DNA of 64,000 nucleotides from assembly GCA_030388725.1 (NCBI GenBank), contig CP128857.1, forward strand, positions 4,340,001 to 4,404,000. Reading direction: 5' to 3'. Of the stretch, positions 53,995 to 62,092 are shown piece after piece. Below the pieces are notes generated by a model. That model was not told the origin of the DNA and made no database searches. It saw only the letters and a program-made list of their open reading frames with translations. Both the position numbers and the translations under genes were made by a program. This DNA comes from Prodigiosinella aquatilis. GTDB taxonomy: Bacteria; Pseudomonadota; Gammaproteobacteria; Enterobacterales; Enterobacteriaceae. Each line of letters starts with the position of its first letter. Positions within the stretch are counted from its first letter, which is position 1.

Positions 53995-54636
53995 TTATGG
54001 TTGGGCCAATCGCTGCAACTGTTGTGACGTCAATACCGATACGCTTTCGGATTCTGGCGGCGAAAAAGCCTGATTCAGCAATGCCTGAGCCACGGTTTTT
54101 CCTTCAATTGCCCGCCAGCTCGCAGGCAGGTACTTGAACAGCGGGGCTGAGAGTGACTCCAACCAGCGCCGTTGTGGTCGTAGTCCCAGCAACATTGAAG
54201 GACGCGCCAGCGTTAAACGCGGCCAATCTTGCTGCATCAAGGCCTGTTCAGTTTCACCTTTTACTCGCGAATAGAAAAATGGCGATGACAGGTCAGCACT
54301 CATTGCGCTGACTGCCAGTAGATGGCGGGCGCCCAATCGCCGCGCAACACCGGCGCATTCCACTACCAATGAATAATCCACTGCGCGAAACGCCTGCCGA
54401 CTGCCAGCCTGTTTACGGGTAGTGCCCAGACAACAAAAGGCGATATCCACCGGCTCCGTCAGTTGGGAAAGCGCCATCGGCAAATTAACCGCATATGGAT
54501 TCACCACCTTTACAGTGGGCGATAAAGGATGACGGGTCGGTGCATAAATCACCTCGACACGCGCATCCATCATCAATAAGCGCAGCAGTTCACTACCAAC
54601 CAGCCCTGTTGCGCCAAGCAGCAAAATCCGACTCAT
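53995..54636 (-). CDS. NAD(P)-binding Rossmann-fold oxidoreductase (YraR-like)
   Basis: 213 residues of the atypical short-chain dehydrogenase/HTATIP2 type. The nucleotide site LLLGATGLVGSELLRLLMMD opens the protein, followed by VDIAFCCLGTTRKQAGSRQA, LLAVSAMSADLSSPFFYSRV with the Y-x-x-x-K pair, and LTLARPSMLLGLRPQRRW. It resembles E. coli YraR over its whole length. Substrate unknown. Convergent with nrdG (4 bp apart) and downstream of the yhbP-like gene, a neighbourhood shared with E. coli. Confidence 0.88.
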   Translation of the reverse strand: MSRILLLGATGLVGSELLRLLMMDARVEVIYAPTRHPLSPTVKVVNPYAVNLPMALSQLTEPVDIAFCCLGTTRKQAGSRQAFRAVDYSLVVECAGVARRLGARHLLAVSAMSADLSSPFFYSRVKGETEQALMQQDWPRLTLARPSMLLGLRPQRRWLESLSAPLFKYLPASWRAIEGKTVAQALLNQAFSPPESESVSVLTSQQLQRLAQP

Positions 54637-54656
54637 ACAACTCCATTAACCAGAAA

Positions 54657-55109
54657 CTAATGTGGTAGGGCCATTTCGGGCCGTTGCCAAAGATGCTTTT
54701 TCCCAAAGCCCAGTGCGTTGTCAGTCATTTTCATTTCGTTTAGCGACAATTTCCAAACAGGTGCATTACTTCCACGAGAAATAGGGAACCGCGTATTGTA
54801 GCGACTACGTGCATCAGCGCCTTCCTGACCTTCTAACAAGGCTATTTCCCCTAAAAATTGTACACCTTTAATCAGCAGTACACTCTTGGGTTGGCCATTA
54901 ACCGTACCCGCCACCCGAGGATGCCTCAGCATCATTTCGCCGTGTCTGGTATTCGTTTCCGTCATCAGATAAAACGCTACCTGACGTTCATCAAACGTAT
55001 AAAAACAGTTGGCGCACCACAAATCATCACCACTGCCGACACACAACGTCAACACATGCAGTTTTTTAAGATAACGAGAAATCACTCCCAGAATATTGTC
55101 TGCTTCCAC
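54657..55109 (-). CDS. YhbP-like protein (UPF0306, PNPOx-like flavin fold)
   Basis: 150 residues. NILGVISRYLKKLHVLTLCV, DLWCANCFYTFDERQVAFYL, AGTVNGQPKSVLLIKGVQFL and DNALGFGKKHLWQRPE align with E. coli YhbP along the whole length. The fold is that of pyridoxamine-5'-phosphate oxidase-like flavin proteins; function unknown. GTG 55109 with GGGAGG before it is preferred to an ATG at 55187, which adds 26 unconserved residues. 20 bp before the yraR-like gene, probably co-transcribed. Confidence 0.88.
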   Translation of the reverse strand: MEADNILGVISRYLKKLHVLTLCVGSGDDLWCANCFYTFDERQVAFYLMTETNTRHGEMMLRHPRVAGTVNGQPKSVLLIKGVQFLGEIALLEGQEGADARSRYNTRFPISRGSNAPVWKLSLNEMKMTDNALGFGKKHLWQRPEMALPH

Positions 55110-55338
55110 AGTCCCTCCCCGGCTCAACAACATCAGTCCACTGTTAGTGCTACGGTAATCAGTATTGCGATCGGAACTGCACATCATGCCACTTTCTGAA
55201 CGAAATAAAGACAGTCAAAATAAATTAACGTGCTCCATAACTGATAAAGAATGGGAAATACGGTAACTATTTGTTACAAAAATAAGGTTATTGTCTCAGC
55301 GGGGGTACAGGAGAACCACATAATACTGTCTGAGGATG
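55110..55338. other. Spacer between yhbP-like gene and lone CRISPR repeat
   Basis: AT-rich sequence with no coding frame, RNA gene or repeat that I can support. Confidence 0.4.
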
Positions 55339-55367
55339 CGGTTTATCCCCGCGGGTGCGGGGAACAC
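55339..55367 (-). CRISPR. Solitary type I-E CRISPR repeat
   Basis: A single perfect 29-base copy of the repeat used by the array at 58326-60123, in the same orientation, 2.96 kb beyond its leader-distal end. Coding sequence of a broken esterase begins right after it. It is best explained as the old terminal repeat of the array, split off by insertion of the intervening DNA. Confidence 0.9.
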
Positions 55368-55495
55368 GCAGGGAATGGAAATTCCGGCGCCTGATGATAA
55401 TCGGGAACATAAACTTTGGCTTTGAGAGCTCGCGCATAGCGTGATGTCAGTCCGCGATAGGCTTTCACCCCGCCATGCAGAGCGCCCATCAGCCA
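55368..55495 (-). pseudogene. Alpha/beta-hydrolase (HSL-type esterase) fragment
   Basis: Minus-strand frame reading LHGGVKAYRGLTSRYARALK then AKVYVPDYHQAPEFPFPA. This matches the HGG oxyanion region and the Y/D-x-x-x-APE-x-PFPA segment of hormone-sensitive-lipase type esterases. The catalytic GXSXG and everything after is absent because the frame runs into the CRISPR repeat at 55367, and the region after HGG is shortened. Clearly a remnant. Confidence 0.65.
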
Positions 55496-55581
55496 CTTCT
55501 TGTGGTATCTCTGCCATTGTCGGCACGCCGCCAAGCGCCGTCGGCGTCGAGGCCTAGAAGCCCTCCCCCGAGCGCCATTTC

Positions 55582-55698
55582 CCGAGGCAGACCCGCCAAC
55601 AGGCCGAAAACGCCATCGACAGATTCAACAACCCGATCAGACGGAATTCATCACTAGGCTTACAGAGTCCCGTTGCCTTCGATCTCTGGTTTGAAATA
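55582..55698 (+). pseudogene. IS3-type transposase C-terminal remnant
   Basis: One plus-strand frame reads PRQTRQQAENAIDRFNNPIR followed by RNSSLGLQSPVAFD. This resembles the end of IS3-family OrfB transposases (F/Y-N-x-x-R-R-H-S-x-L-G-x-x-SP-x-x-F). No start, catalytic DDE region or clear terminal inverted repeat was found nearby. Confidence 0.45.
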
Positions 55699-55839
55699 AC
55701 CAGTCCTACAAATGATCGTCTCGATCAAGAGGCCATCAGGTCATGCGTAATTTGAGTATAATTTCCCAGGCAGCGCGGTGCTTAGCCAAAAAAAGGCTGG
55801 CAATGACTTTCTCGTGTTTGAAAGTGCTGAACGTTTGCC

Positions 55840-56514
55840 TCATCCACGTGCAACAAGCGAAAGGGTTTCGGGAATCGCATCAAACGCTTCCTCCACTCTG
55901 CGGATGAGCATGTCACGGCCACCATGCCCTCGGATGCCTTGCGCTCCCGCTCCTCGACCGGCAACCCAATTGCTGGCGCCGCAGCGCCACGCGCCAAGCA
56001 CGAATTCGCCGAGCATGCGGAAACGGACATCCTCCCGGCCGTCTGTGCCGATTTTGTCTCCGAGAACGTCGATCAGCTGTCTTTGTGCTCGCAGCGAGGC
56101 AAGCTCCGAGTGGTCGTACAGAACGGAACTGCCTGCGTAAGCTACAATCCTTCTCGTCTGGAGGAAACGCCTGTCCCAATCCGCGTCCATCGAGCGGAGC
56201 GACGTCAGGAGTGCCTCCCTCAGGAAGGCGAGAAGGTGCCCCTGCACGTCGCGGTCGCGGACCTCATCAATATAAGCCTCCCAGAACTCGGCTTCGGTTG
56301 CTATGGCGACGTCCTCTTTAGAAGAGAAGTAACGAAAGAAAGTTCTCTTCGAGACGTCTACGTGATCGACCAGTTCATCGAGAGTCGTCGCGGCAAAGCC
56401 TTTCTCGATAAAAAGCTCAAGAGCAGTGTCGGCGAGCGCACGCCGGGTGCGAAGTTTCTTTCGTTCCCGAAGTGGCAGCCGTCGATTGTCTGGGGTGCTG
56501 GCGCTAGGTTCCAT
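55840..56514 (-). CDS. TetR-family transcriptional regulator
   Basis: 224 residues. The N-terminal HTH is ATTLDELVDHVDVSKRTFFR followed by YFSSKEDVAIA; the C-terminal ligand-binding part is helical. It is GC-rich, with usage (many GTC, CGC, GAC codons) unlike the window average and like actinobacterial or other high-GC TetR proteins, suggesting transfer. The start MEPSASTPDNRRLPLRERKK is at 56514. Divergent from the broken MFS gene with a putative operator between them. Ligand unknown. Confidence 0.85.
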   Translation of the reverse strand: MEPSASTPDNRRLPLRERKKLRTRRALADTALELFIEKGFAATTLDELVDHVDVSKRTFFRYFSSKEDVAIATEAEFWEAYIDEVRDRDVQGHLLAFLREALLTSLRSMDADWDRRFLQTRRIVAYAGSSVLYDHSELASLRAQRQLIDVLGDKIGTDGREDVRFRMLGEFVLGAWRCGASNWVAGRGAGAQGIRGHGGRDMLIRRVEEAFDAIPETLSLVARG

Positions 56515-56567
56515 GCCGCATATTAATCATATCGCGGCTGAAGCGCAACTGCGCCCAATCACAAATA

Positions 56568-56597
56568 GCCACTAATTGACAAATTACACTTAGTGGC
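56568..56597. promoter_or_regulatory. Putative TetR operator and promoter in the divergent gap
   Basis: GCCACTAA (56568-56575) and TTAGTGGC (56590-56597) form a perfect 8-bp inverted repeat with a 14-base spacer. A TTGACA-like -35 (56576-56581) lies inside it with a CATTAT -10 about 17 bp on, so a repressor bound here would block the plus-strand promoter. Confidence 0.6.
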
Positions 56598-56638
56598 ACA
56601 TTATTTCATAATGTTTTGTTTCGCCGAGAAAGAAGTCC

Positions 56639-56941
56639 ATGCGTGAAATGCCGGTTATCGACGGAGAAGACGCCCGAGATACTCAGATCCCTTATCGCGT
56701 AGCGCTGTTGCTGTTCGCCTCGACGCTCGCGGTGATGGCCGGGTCGGCGATCGCACCGGTCGTGGAACTCATGCGCGGCGACCTCGGGCTCGACGCAACA
56801 GCGGCCGGCCTCATTCTCACAATGCACGGGCTTGCTATTGCCATCATCAGCCCACTGGCAGGCAGCGCTGCCATCATCCTGGCGGCTCTGCTTGTTCTGC
56901 ACAGCGAGACCAGGACAGCCCCAAGCATCGATGAAGGTTGA
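56639..56941 (+). pseudogene. MFS transporter with large internal deletion
   Basis: The 100-residue frame starts as a major-facilitator N-terminus (YRVALLLFASTLAVMAGSAI, DLGLDATAAGLILTMHGLAI) with the first two helices, then after SPLAGSA jumps to what looks like a last helix and tail (AIILAALLVLHSETRTAPS). Nearly all of the roughly 400-residue protein is missing without a frameshift. It cannot transport. The intact ancestor was probably an efflux or uptake partner of the OYE reductase under TetR control. Confidence 0.7.
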
Positions 56942-56996
56942 GTGCTCGGCTCTGATCCCGTTGCATCTACAATCAAAGCCAGAAGGAAAAAGTAAC

Positions 56997-58139
56997 ATGG
57001 TAATTACAGCCCCGAGACCAGACAACAACCCCCTGCTGGAAGAGATACTCCTCAAGGCAGGGATTCCCTGCCGCAATCGGGTCGCGCTTGCGGCTATGAC
57101 CCATTATTCCTCCCCCGAAGATGGTTCGATCGGCGACGACGAACTTGCTTACATTGAACGCCGCTCCGCAGGCCCGGGATTGGTATTCACGGCCTGTGTC
57201 GCGGTTTCTCCAAACGGTAAGGCCTATGTCGGAGAACCCGCCGCGCATGATAATTCCCTGCTTCCCGGGCTGACTGCCTGGGCCGAAAGGATCAAAGGCG
57301 CAGGCGCAAAGGCAATCCTGCAACTCCATCATGGCGGCGGCGTTTGTCCTCCTGCCCTGGTGCCGAATGGCGATGTCGTCTCCCCCAGCGGCATCGCTAC
57401 GCCGGACCGCAGCGTTGTAGTTCCCCGCGCGCTTACCTATACCGAAATCGATGACATTATCGAGAGCTTCCGATCTGCTACAGAACGGGCGATCAAGGCC
57501 GGATTTGACGGCATCGAAATTCACGGCGGCTATGGTTATCTGCCCCAACAGTTCCTGTCACCGTACACTAACAGACGGACGGATCGTTGGGGCGGGAGCC
57601 GTGAAAAACGCCATGCGTTTCCGCTCGCGCTTCTCAATACGGCCCAGGAGACAGCAAAGAAAAAAGCTGTTCACCCCTTTGCTGTCGGCTATCGCTTCAC
57701 GCCCGAGGAGGCCCTTGAGCCTGGGCTGACCATGGATGACGCGCTGGCGTTCGTCGACGCGTTGATCGATCAGGGAACCGATTACATCGATGTTCTCGTC
57801 AATGACTACCGGAACCCGCCCCGGCGTGGCGCAATGCCAACGGATCGGTCCCGTTTGTGTTTTCTCGCCGAAGCAGTCGCCGGTCGCGTTCCCCTGCTAG
57901 CGGGAGGGGAAATTCACACCGAGGCAGATGCGTTGGACGCGCTTCAAACCGGGATAGATTTCGTTACTCTCGGACGGGAAATGATCATCGATCCGGAATG
58001 GGTCCAGAAAGTTACCGCAGGTGTACCGGAGACTATCCGGACAAAGCTCGAAGCCGGCCAAAGGCAGGAGCTCACAATACCCGAGCCTTTCTGGGAGACG
58101 ATCTGGAAAGCCCCTGGTTGGTTTCCCGGTGTCTCTTGA
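56997..58139 (+). CDS. Old-yellow-enzyme family NADH:flavin oxidoreductase
   Basis: 380 residues, FMN-dependent TIM barrel. OYE landmarks: CRNRVALAAMTHYSSPEDGS at the first strand, AKAILQLHHGGGV, DGIEIHGGYGYLPQQFLSPY followed by TNRRTDRWGGS, and VPLLAGGEIHTEADALDALQ with the phosphate-binding end FVTLGREMIIDPEWV. It probably reduces electrophilic enones or nitro compounds. AAGGA stands nine bases before ATG 56997. It lies 56 bp after the broken MFS gene and appears intact, with foreign-looking codon use. Confidence 0.9.
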   Translation: MVITAPRPDNNPLLEEILLKAGIPCRNRVALAAMTHYSSPEDGSIGDDELAYIERRSAGPGLVFTACVAVSPNGKAYVGEPAAHDNSLLPGLTAWAERIKGAGAKAILQLHHGGGVCPPALVPNGDVVSPSGIATPDRSVVVPRALTYTEIDDIIESFRSATERAIKAGFDGIEIHGGYGYLPQQFLSPYTNRRTDRWGGSREKRHAFPLALLNTAQETAKKKAVHPFAVGYRFTPEEALEPGLTMDDALAFVDALIDQGTDYIDVLVNDYRNPPRRGAMPTDRSRLCFLAEAVAGRVPLLAGGEIHTEADALDALQTGIDFVTLGREMIIDPEWVQKVTAGVPETIRTKLEAGQRQELTIPEPFWETIWKAPGWFPGVS

Positions 58140-58325
58140 CTGAAACCAAACGGTTACCCCGGATGTCATCTCAGATTGCGCGCAGCAGCTACTTGCAGTG
58201 CATCGCTTTCCTATTGATCGTTCGCCAAGCTTGGTGGGCTCCTCAACCGGCTTGAACAGATCTGCCTGGCCCTGAGTGTGCAACAAATTGAGGAGTGAGG
58301 ATGGAAGGTGGCGATCTGACGAGGC
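58140..58325. other. Junction sequence between OYE gene and CRISPR array
   Basis: No intact gene. The stretch reads through in short frames on both strands but nothing is recognised with confidence; it may be a further insertion-sequence remnant at the right edge of the foreign block. Confidence 0.35.
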
Positions 58326-60123
58326 CAGTTTATCCCCGCGGGTGCGGGGAACACGCACGGCCACTTGTTTGCGGTTAAGTTGCATTCGGTTTATCCCCGC
58401 GAGTGCGGGGAACACAAGATTTATTCCACCGCGACATCCATTCATTCCGGTTTATCCCCGCGGGTGCGGGGAACACTTCATATACCCTCCGATAATTTCT
58501 TTAATACCCGGTTTATCCCCGCGGGTGCGGGGAACACACTAGCGGTATCGCCGATTTTATAAGACAAACCGGTTTATCCCCGCGGGTGCGGGGAACACAT
58601 TGCTGTTCTCGGTGCCGACGCTGAAGCAGACGGTTTATCCCCGCGGGTGCGGGGAACACCCTACTAACCCCCATCACCCTGCCGAATTCGGCGGTTTATC
58701 CCCGCGGGTGCGGGGAACACGAAGTCTCTTTCCAGAACCGCCGTTTGATTTGCGGTTTATCCCCGCGGGTGCGGGGAACACTTATACCACTGGCTGAGAA
58801 ATCAAGAACTGTTCGGTTTATCCCCGCGGGTGCGGGGAACACACTCTAAACGCTCAGGCGTTGGCCGTAAATATCGGTTTATCCCCGCGGGTGCGGGGAA
58901 CACCATAGTGGTTACAACAATATTGATGTAGATGACGGTTTATCCCCGCGGGTGCGGGGAACACGGTGGTGACATGAAATTAAGTGGTGGCGCCAACGGT
59001 TTATCCCCGCGGGTGCGGGGAACACCATCTGCAAACGTGCACGCCAGTGCTCAAGATCGGTTTATCCCCGCGGGTGCGGGGAACACATAGGAGCGGAAAG
59101 TTGGAAGGTTTTTATACACGGTTTATCCCCGCAGGTGCGGGGAACACAAATTCAGGATCTAGTTATCCATTTGATTCAGCGGTTTATCCCCGCGGGTGCG
59201 GGGAACACAGCCAAATCAGCCCGTCCCGCATCGCTAAGTCCGGTTTATCCCCGCGGGTGCGGGGAACACTTCCGTCTTCGGTTCGCGGAACATATAAACT
59301 GCGGTTTATCCCCGCGGGTGCGGGGAACACGGGTCGTCGGGCAAATTGAACATCGAGATACGCGGTTTATCCCCGCGGGTGCGGGGAACACTGGCTTCTA
59401 CTATTTCATATGCTACAGGAACGCGGTTTATCCCCGCGGGTGCGGGGAACACTAAAATCCAACCAGCTTTTTAGGCTTTCGATACGGTTTATCCCCGCGG
59501 GTGCGGGGAACACCTTATTTTCGGCTTAAAGTGGAGGCATTAAAACGGTTTATCCCCGCGGGTGCGGGGAACACCTGCCGAGTACATCAGCGATGCAATT
59601 TGGGCGCGGTTTATCCCCGCGGGTGCGGGGAACACGATCTGTGCATTCGGGGAACCCAAAAACCATTTGGTTTATCCCCGCGGGTGCGGGGAACACTCGT
59701 TGCCGGCCGAAAGCCCGGTGTGACCGTCCGGTTTATCCCCGCGGGTGCGGGGAACACTAAATTTAAACTGGTCAGATAATCCAAATATTCGGTTTATCCC
59801 CGCGGGTGCGGGGAACACGATTAATCATATAAATCATTATTGTTCCATCGCGGTTTATCCCCGCGGGTGCGGGGAACACTACCATCAGCTGTAACAATTG
59901 TTGGCGCAAAACGGTTTATCCCCGCGGGTGCGGGGAACACCAATACCAACCAGGGGCAACTGAGTAGGTGAGCGGTTTATCCCCGCGGGTGCGGGGAACA
60001 CAATATCAAAAGAAAGAATGATATCTATCTTGGCGGTTTATCCCCGCGGGTGCGGGGAACACACCAACACCAAAATCAGGATAATTACTTTTAACGGTTT
60101 ATCCCCGCGGGTGCGGGGAACAC
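58326..60123 (-). CRISPR. Type I-E CRISPR array: 30 repeats of 29 bp, 29 spacers of 32 bp
   Basis: Repeats recur every 61 bp without exception from 58326 to 60095. On the transcribed (minus) strand the repeat begins GTGTTCCCCGCACCCGCGGG and ends GATAAACCG, of the E. coli I-E type. The leader is at the right (60124-60207), next to cas2, so the newest spacers are at the right. Variants: repeat 1 (58326) has A for G at plus-strand position 2, repeat 2 (58387) has an A in the stem loop, repeat 14 (59119) has gcA, and repeat 23 (59668) differs in its terminal base. Apparent proteins here with repeated YPRGCGEH are artefacts of the repeat. Confidence 0.98.
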
Positions 60124-60207
60124 TCTAAAAATATATACCTGTTTTATAAGGAATTTTCTAGTCTTAAAAAATCCACCAATTTTTCCTGCTTGTTAAAGAA
60201 CACTAAC
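60124..60207 (-). promoter_or_regulatory. CRISPR leader
   Basis: 84 bp, A/T-rich, between the cas2 stop and the first repeat. On the minus strand it ends in TTTTTAGA next to the repeat, like the E. coli leader end TTTAGA. It should hold the array promoter and the IHF-dependent integration site; a TTTTTTAAG stretch in the middle could be the IHF contact. Confidence 0.75.
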
Positions 60208-60501
60208 TTATTGATTTTCAATGGGGTGAAAAGAGACTAACCGCAGTCCATCCAGATCCACCGGCATTCGGCGGTTTTCGCCCCAGGTCTGGAACTCGAA
60301 ACCAGATTCCGTATTGGTCGCCCACGCCATCACCACATTCCCTTGTTCGGCCAGTTCCATAATCTGTTGCCAGATCATTTCCCGTATACGCCGCGAAGTT
60401 TCACCCACATAGACACCAGCACGAACTTCCAACAACCATATCGCCAACCGACCACGCAGACGCAGCGGCACATTTTCCGTCACGACCACCAGCATACTCA
60501 T
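60208..60501 (-). CDS. cas2: CRISPR-associated endoribonuclease Cas2 (type I-E)
   Basis: 97 residues, the I-E (CasABCDE-type) Cas2: MSMLVVVTENVPLRLRGRLA, GVYVGETSRRIREMIWQQIM and NVVMAWATNTESGFEFQTWG. It dimerises to hold two Cas1 dimers in the spacer-integration complex. Its start overlaps the cas1 stop by 4 bases. It is the last gene of the cas operon, next to the leader. Confidence 0.97.
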   Translation of the reverse strand: MSMLVVVTENVPLRLRGRLAIWLLEVRAGVYVGETSRRIREMIWQQIMELAEQGNVVMAWATNTESGFEFQTWGENRRMPVDLDGLRLVSFHPIENQ

Positions 60502-61421
60502 CCGCCACTCCCCCGGTGACCGACATCACCGAATGGCGCAGGCTCAGGAATAGCTGGAGGTTGTGCGTCAGCAGGCGGTTGCGGCGGTTCTATTTCTCCG
60601 GCCGCCAACACCGTTTCAATCAACGGAATAAGCTTACCCAGCGTATTCTGGCTGCGGAAAATATCCCGGCAGGCAAGACGCACCTCCCGATCCGGTTCCA
60701 CTGGGTTACGCGCCGCAATGTCAAAAGCTTTAGGCACCACACCGTCAAACTTGATGATGTCGGCAATGTCATAGACAAACGACAGCGGTTTGCCACTGTG
60801 AACAAAACCAATGGCCGGGGCATAACCCGCCGCCAACACCGCCGCTTCCGTAATACCGTACAAGCAGGACGTAGCGGCGCTGATGCATTGGTTCACCTTG
60901 TCGCCCCGTTCCCAATCTTTAGGATCGTAACGTCGACCACTCCACTTCACGCCGTACTGTTGCGCCAATAGTGTGTAGGTCTGGCGCACTCGCGCACCTT
61001 CAATACCGCGCAATTGTTCCACCGAGCGGCGACTAGGTGCCGGTTCACCAAAGCGTAGTTCAAACATTTTGCGAACCACTTTAAGGCGTAACTCGTCATC
61101 CAGCGCCAAGCGCGCCTGATACAGCAATCGGTCGGATCGAGCACCGCCGGGTTGCCCAGCAGCGTACAAACGGACTCCCGCTTCCCCGACCCACACTAAC
61201 AGCGTCCCCACTGTCGCCGCCAACCGTATCGCCGCATGAGAGACCCGTGTACCGGGTTCCAGCATAATGCAGGCCACCGATCCCACCGGGATATGAGTAC
61301 GGATGCCGGTTTTATCCACCAGCACAAAGGCACCATCAATCACATCTATCTGGCCGTATTGCAGAAAGATCATGGAGGTCCGATCTTTCAACGGAATCGG
61401 ATTTAGCGGAACATAAACCAT
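60498..61421 (-). CDS. cas1: CRISPR-associated integrase Cas1 (type I-E)
   Basis: 307 residues. Cas1 integrates new spacers at the leader end. NPIPLKDRTSMIFLQYGQID opens the protein; the metal ligands are in RSVEQLRGIEGARVRQTY (Glu), GFVHSGKPLSFVYDIADIIK (His and Asp). The C-terminal tail is proline-rich as in E. coli. All catalytic residues are present, so adaptation should work. Lies 23 bp after cas6e. Confidence 0.98.
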   Translation of the reverse strand: MVYVPLNPIPLKDRTSMIFLQYGQIDVIDGAFVLVDKTGIRTHIPVGSVACIMLEPGTRVSHAAIRLAATVGTLLVWVGEAGVRLYAAGQPGGARSDRLLYQARLALDDELRLKVVRKMFELRFGEPAPSRRSVEQLRGIEGARVRQTYTLLAQQYGVKWSGRRYDPKDWERGDKVNQCISAATSCLYGITEAAVLAAGYAPAIGFVHSGKPLSFVYDIADIIKFDGVVPKAFDIAARNPVEPDREVRLACRDIFRSQNTLGKLIPLIETVLAAGEIEPPQPPADAQPPAIPEPAPFGDVGHRGSGG

Positions 61422-61444
61422 CTCTGCCTCCGGTGATTGTTTTG

Positions 61445-62092
61445 TCAGGCACGCCTAAGTAGTAGCAAACCACAACCCAGCGCTTTACTTTTCCCCAACC
61501 CCTGCTGCACCGCCGCCATAAAGCGGCTGACATCGGTAATGCGCAACAGGCCGTCAAAATCTACGCTGCTGAACTGAATGGCATTTTCCTGTCCCGGCTT
61601 ATACAGCCGATGTCTCTGGTAACCATCCACTCGGCAAGTATCCACCGTAAATCCTCTTTGCTCACCCTGCCGTTGCAGCCACTGGGTCGCGGCATCCTGC
61701 TGATGCTGCCACAGCGCATCAGCACTGACACCTTGCTGCCTGGCACGCTGTTTGGCGTCCATCAGCACATCACTGCGCTGACGCTGGCGCATCACCACCG
61801 GGTTAGCGCGCAGTGAAAATTGCAGCTCCATTTCATCCCGTAGTTGCGGCTGGTAGGGTTTAGTTTCCACACGGAACAGATTGTGATTCTGACGAGGTGC
61901 CTGTTGGGAAAGCAGATAAAATTGATTGCCTGACCCCAGCGTTTCTTCCCGAAACAGGAAATGACGCGTTTCATCCTGCGGGAACAATTGCCACAACCAC
62001 TGATGGCTGGCATATCCCCCCGCATACTGACGCTTTTGCGCCATTACTGCGGGCAACGCCGACAGTTGTAAGGTCACTCGGGAAAAAAACAT
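61445..62092 (-). CDS. cas6e: crRNA endonuclease Cas6e
   Basis: 215 residues. It cuts the repeat RNA hairpin and stays on the crRNA 3' end in Cascade. The likely catalytic histidine is His30 in GGYASHQWLWQLFPQ; the closing G-rich loop is QQGLGKSKALGCGLLLL. The start MFFSRVTLQLSALPAV at 62092 shares one base with the cas5 stop (TGATG), showing coupling. The frame extends 18 codons upstream inside cas5, which is rejected. Confidence 0.94.
   Translation of the reverse strand: MFFSRVTLQLSALPAVMAQKRQYAGGYASHQWLWQLFPQDETRHFLFREETLGSGNQFYLLSQQAPRQNHNLFRVETKPYQPQLRDEMELQFSLRANPVVMRQRQRSDVLMDAKQRARQQGVSADALWQHQQDAATQWLQRQGEQRGFTVDTCRVDGYQRHRLYKPGQENAIQFSSVDFDGLLRITDVSRFMAAVQQGLGKSKALGCGLLLLRRA

Noticed and set aside
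55924..56526. A 200-codon plus-strand frame opposite the TetR gene
   Set aside because: Antisense to a clear TetR protein; a result of high GC.
58276..59779. Several plus-strand frames rich in YPRGCGEH and SPRVRGT repeats
   Set aside because: They are translations of the 61-bp CRISPR unit in different frames, not proteins.
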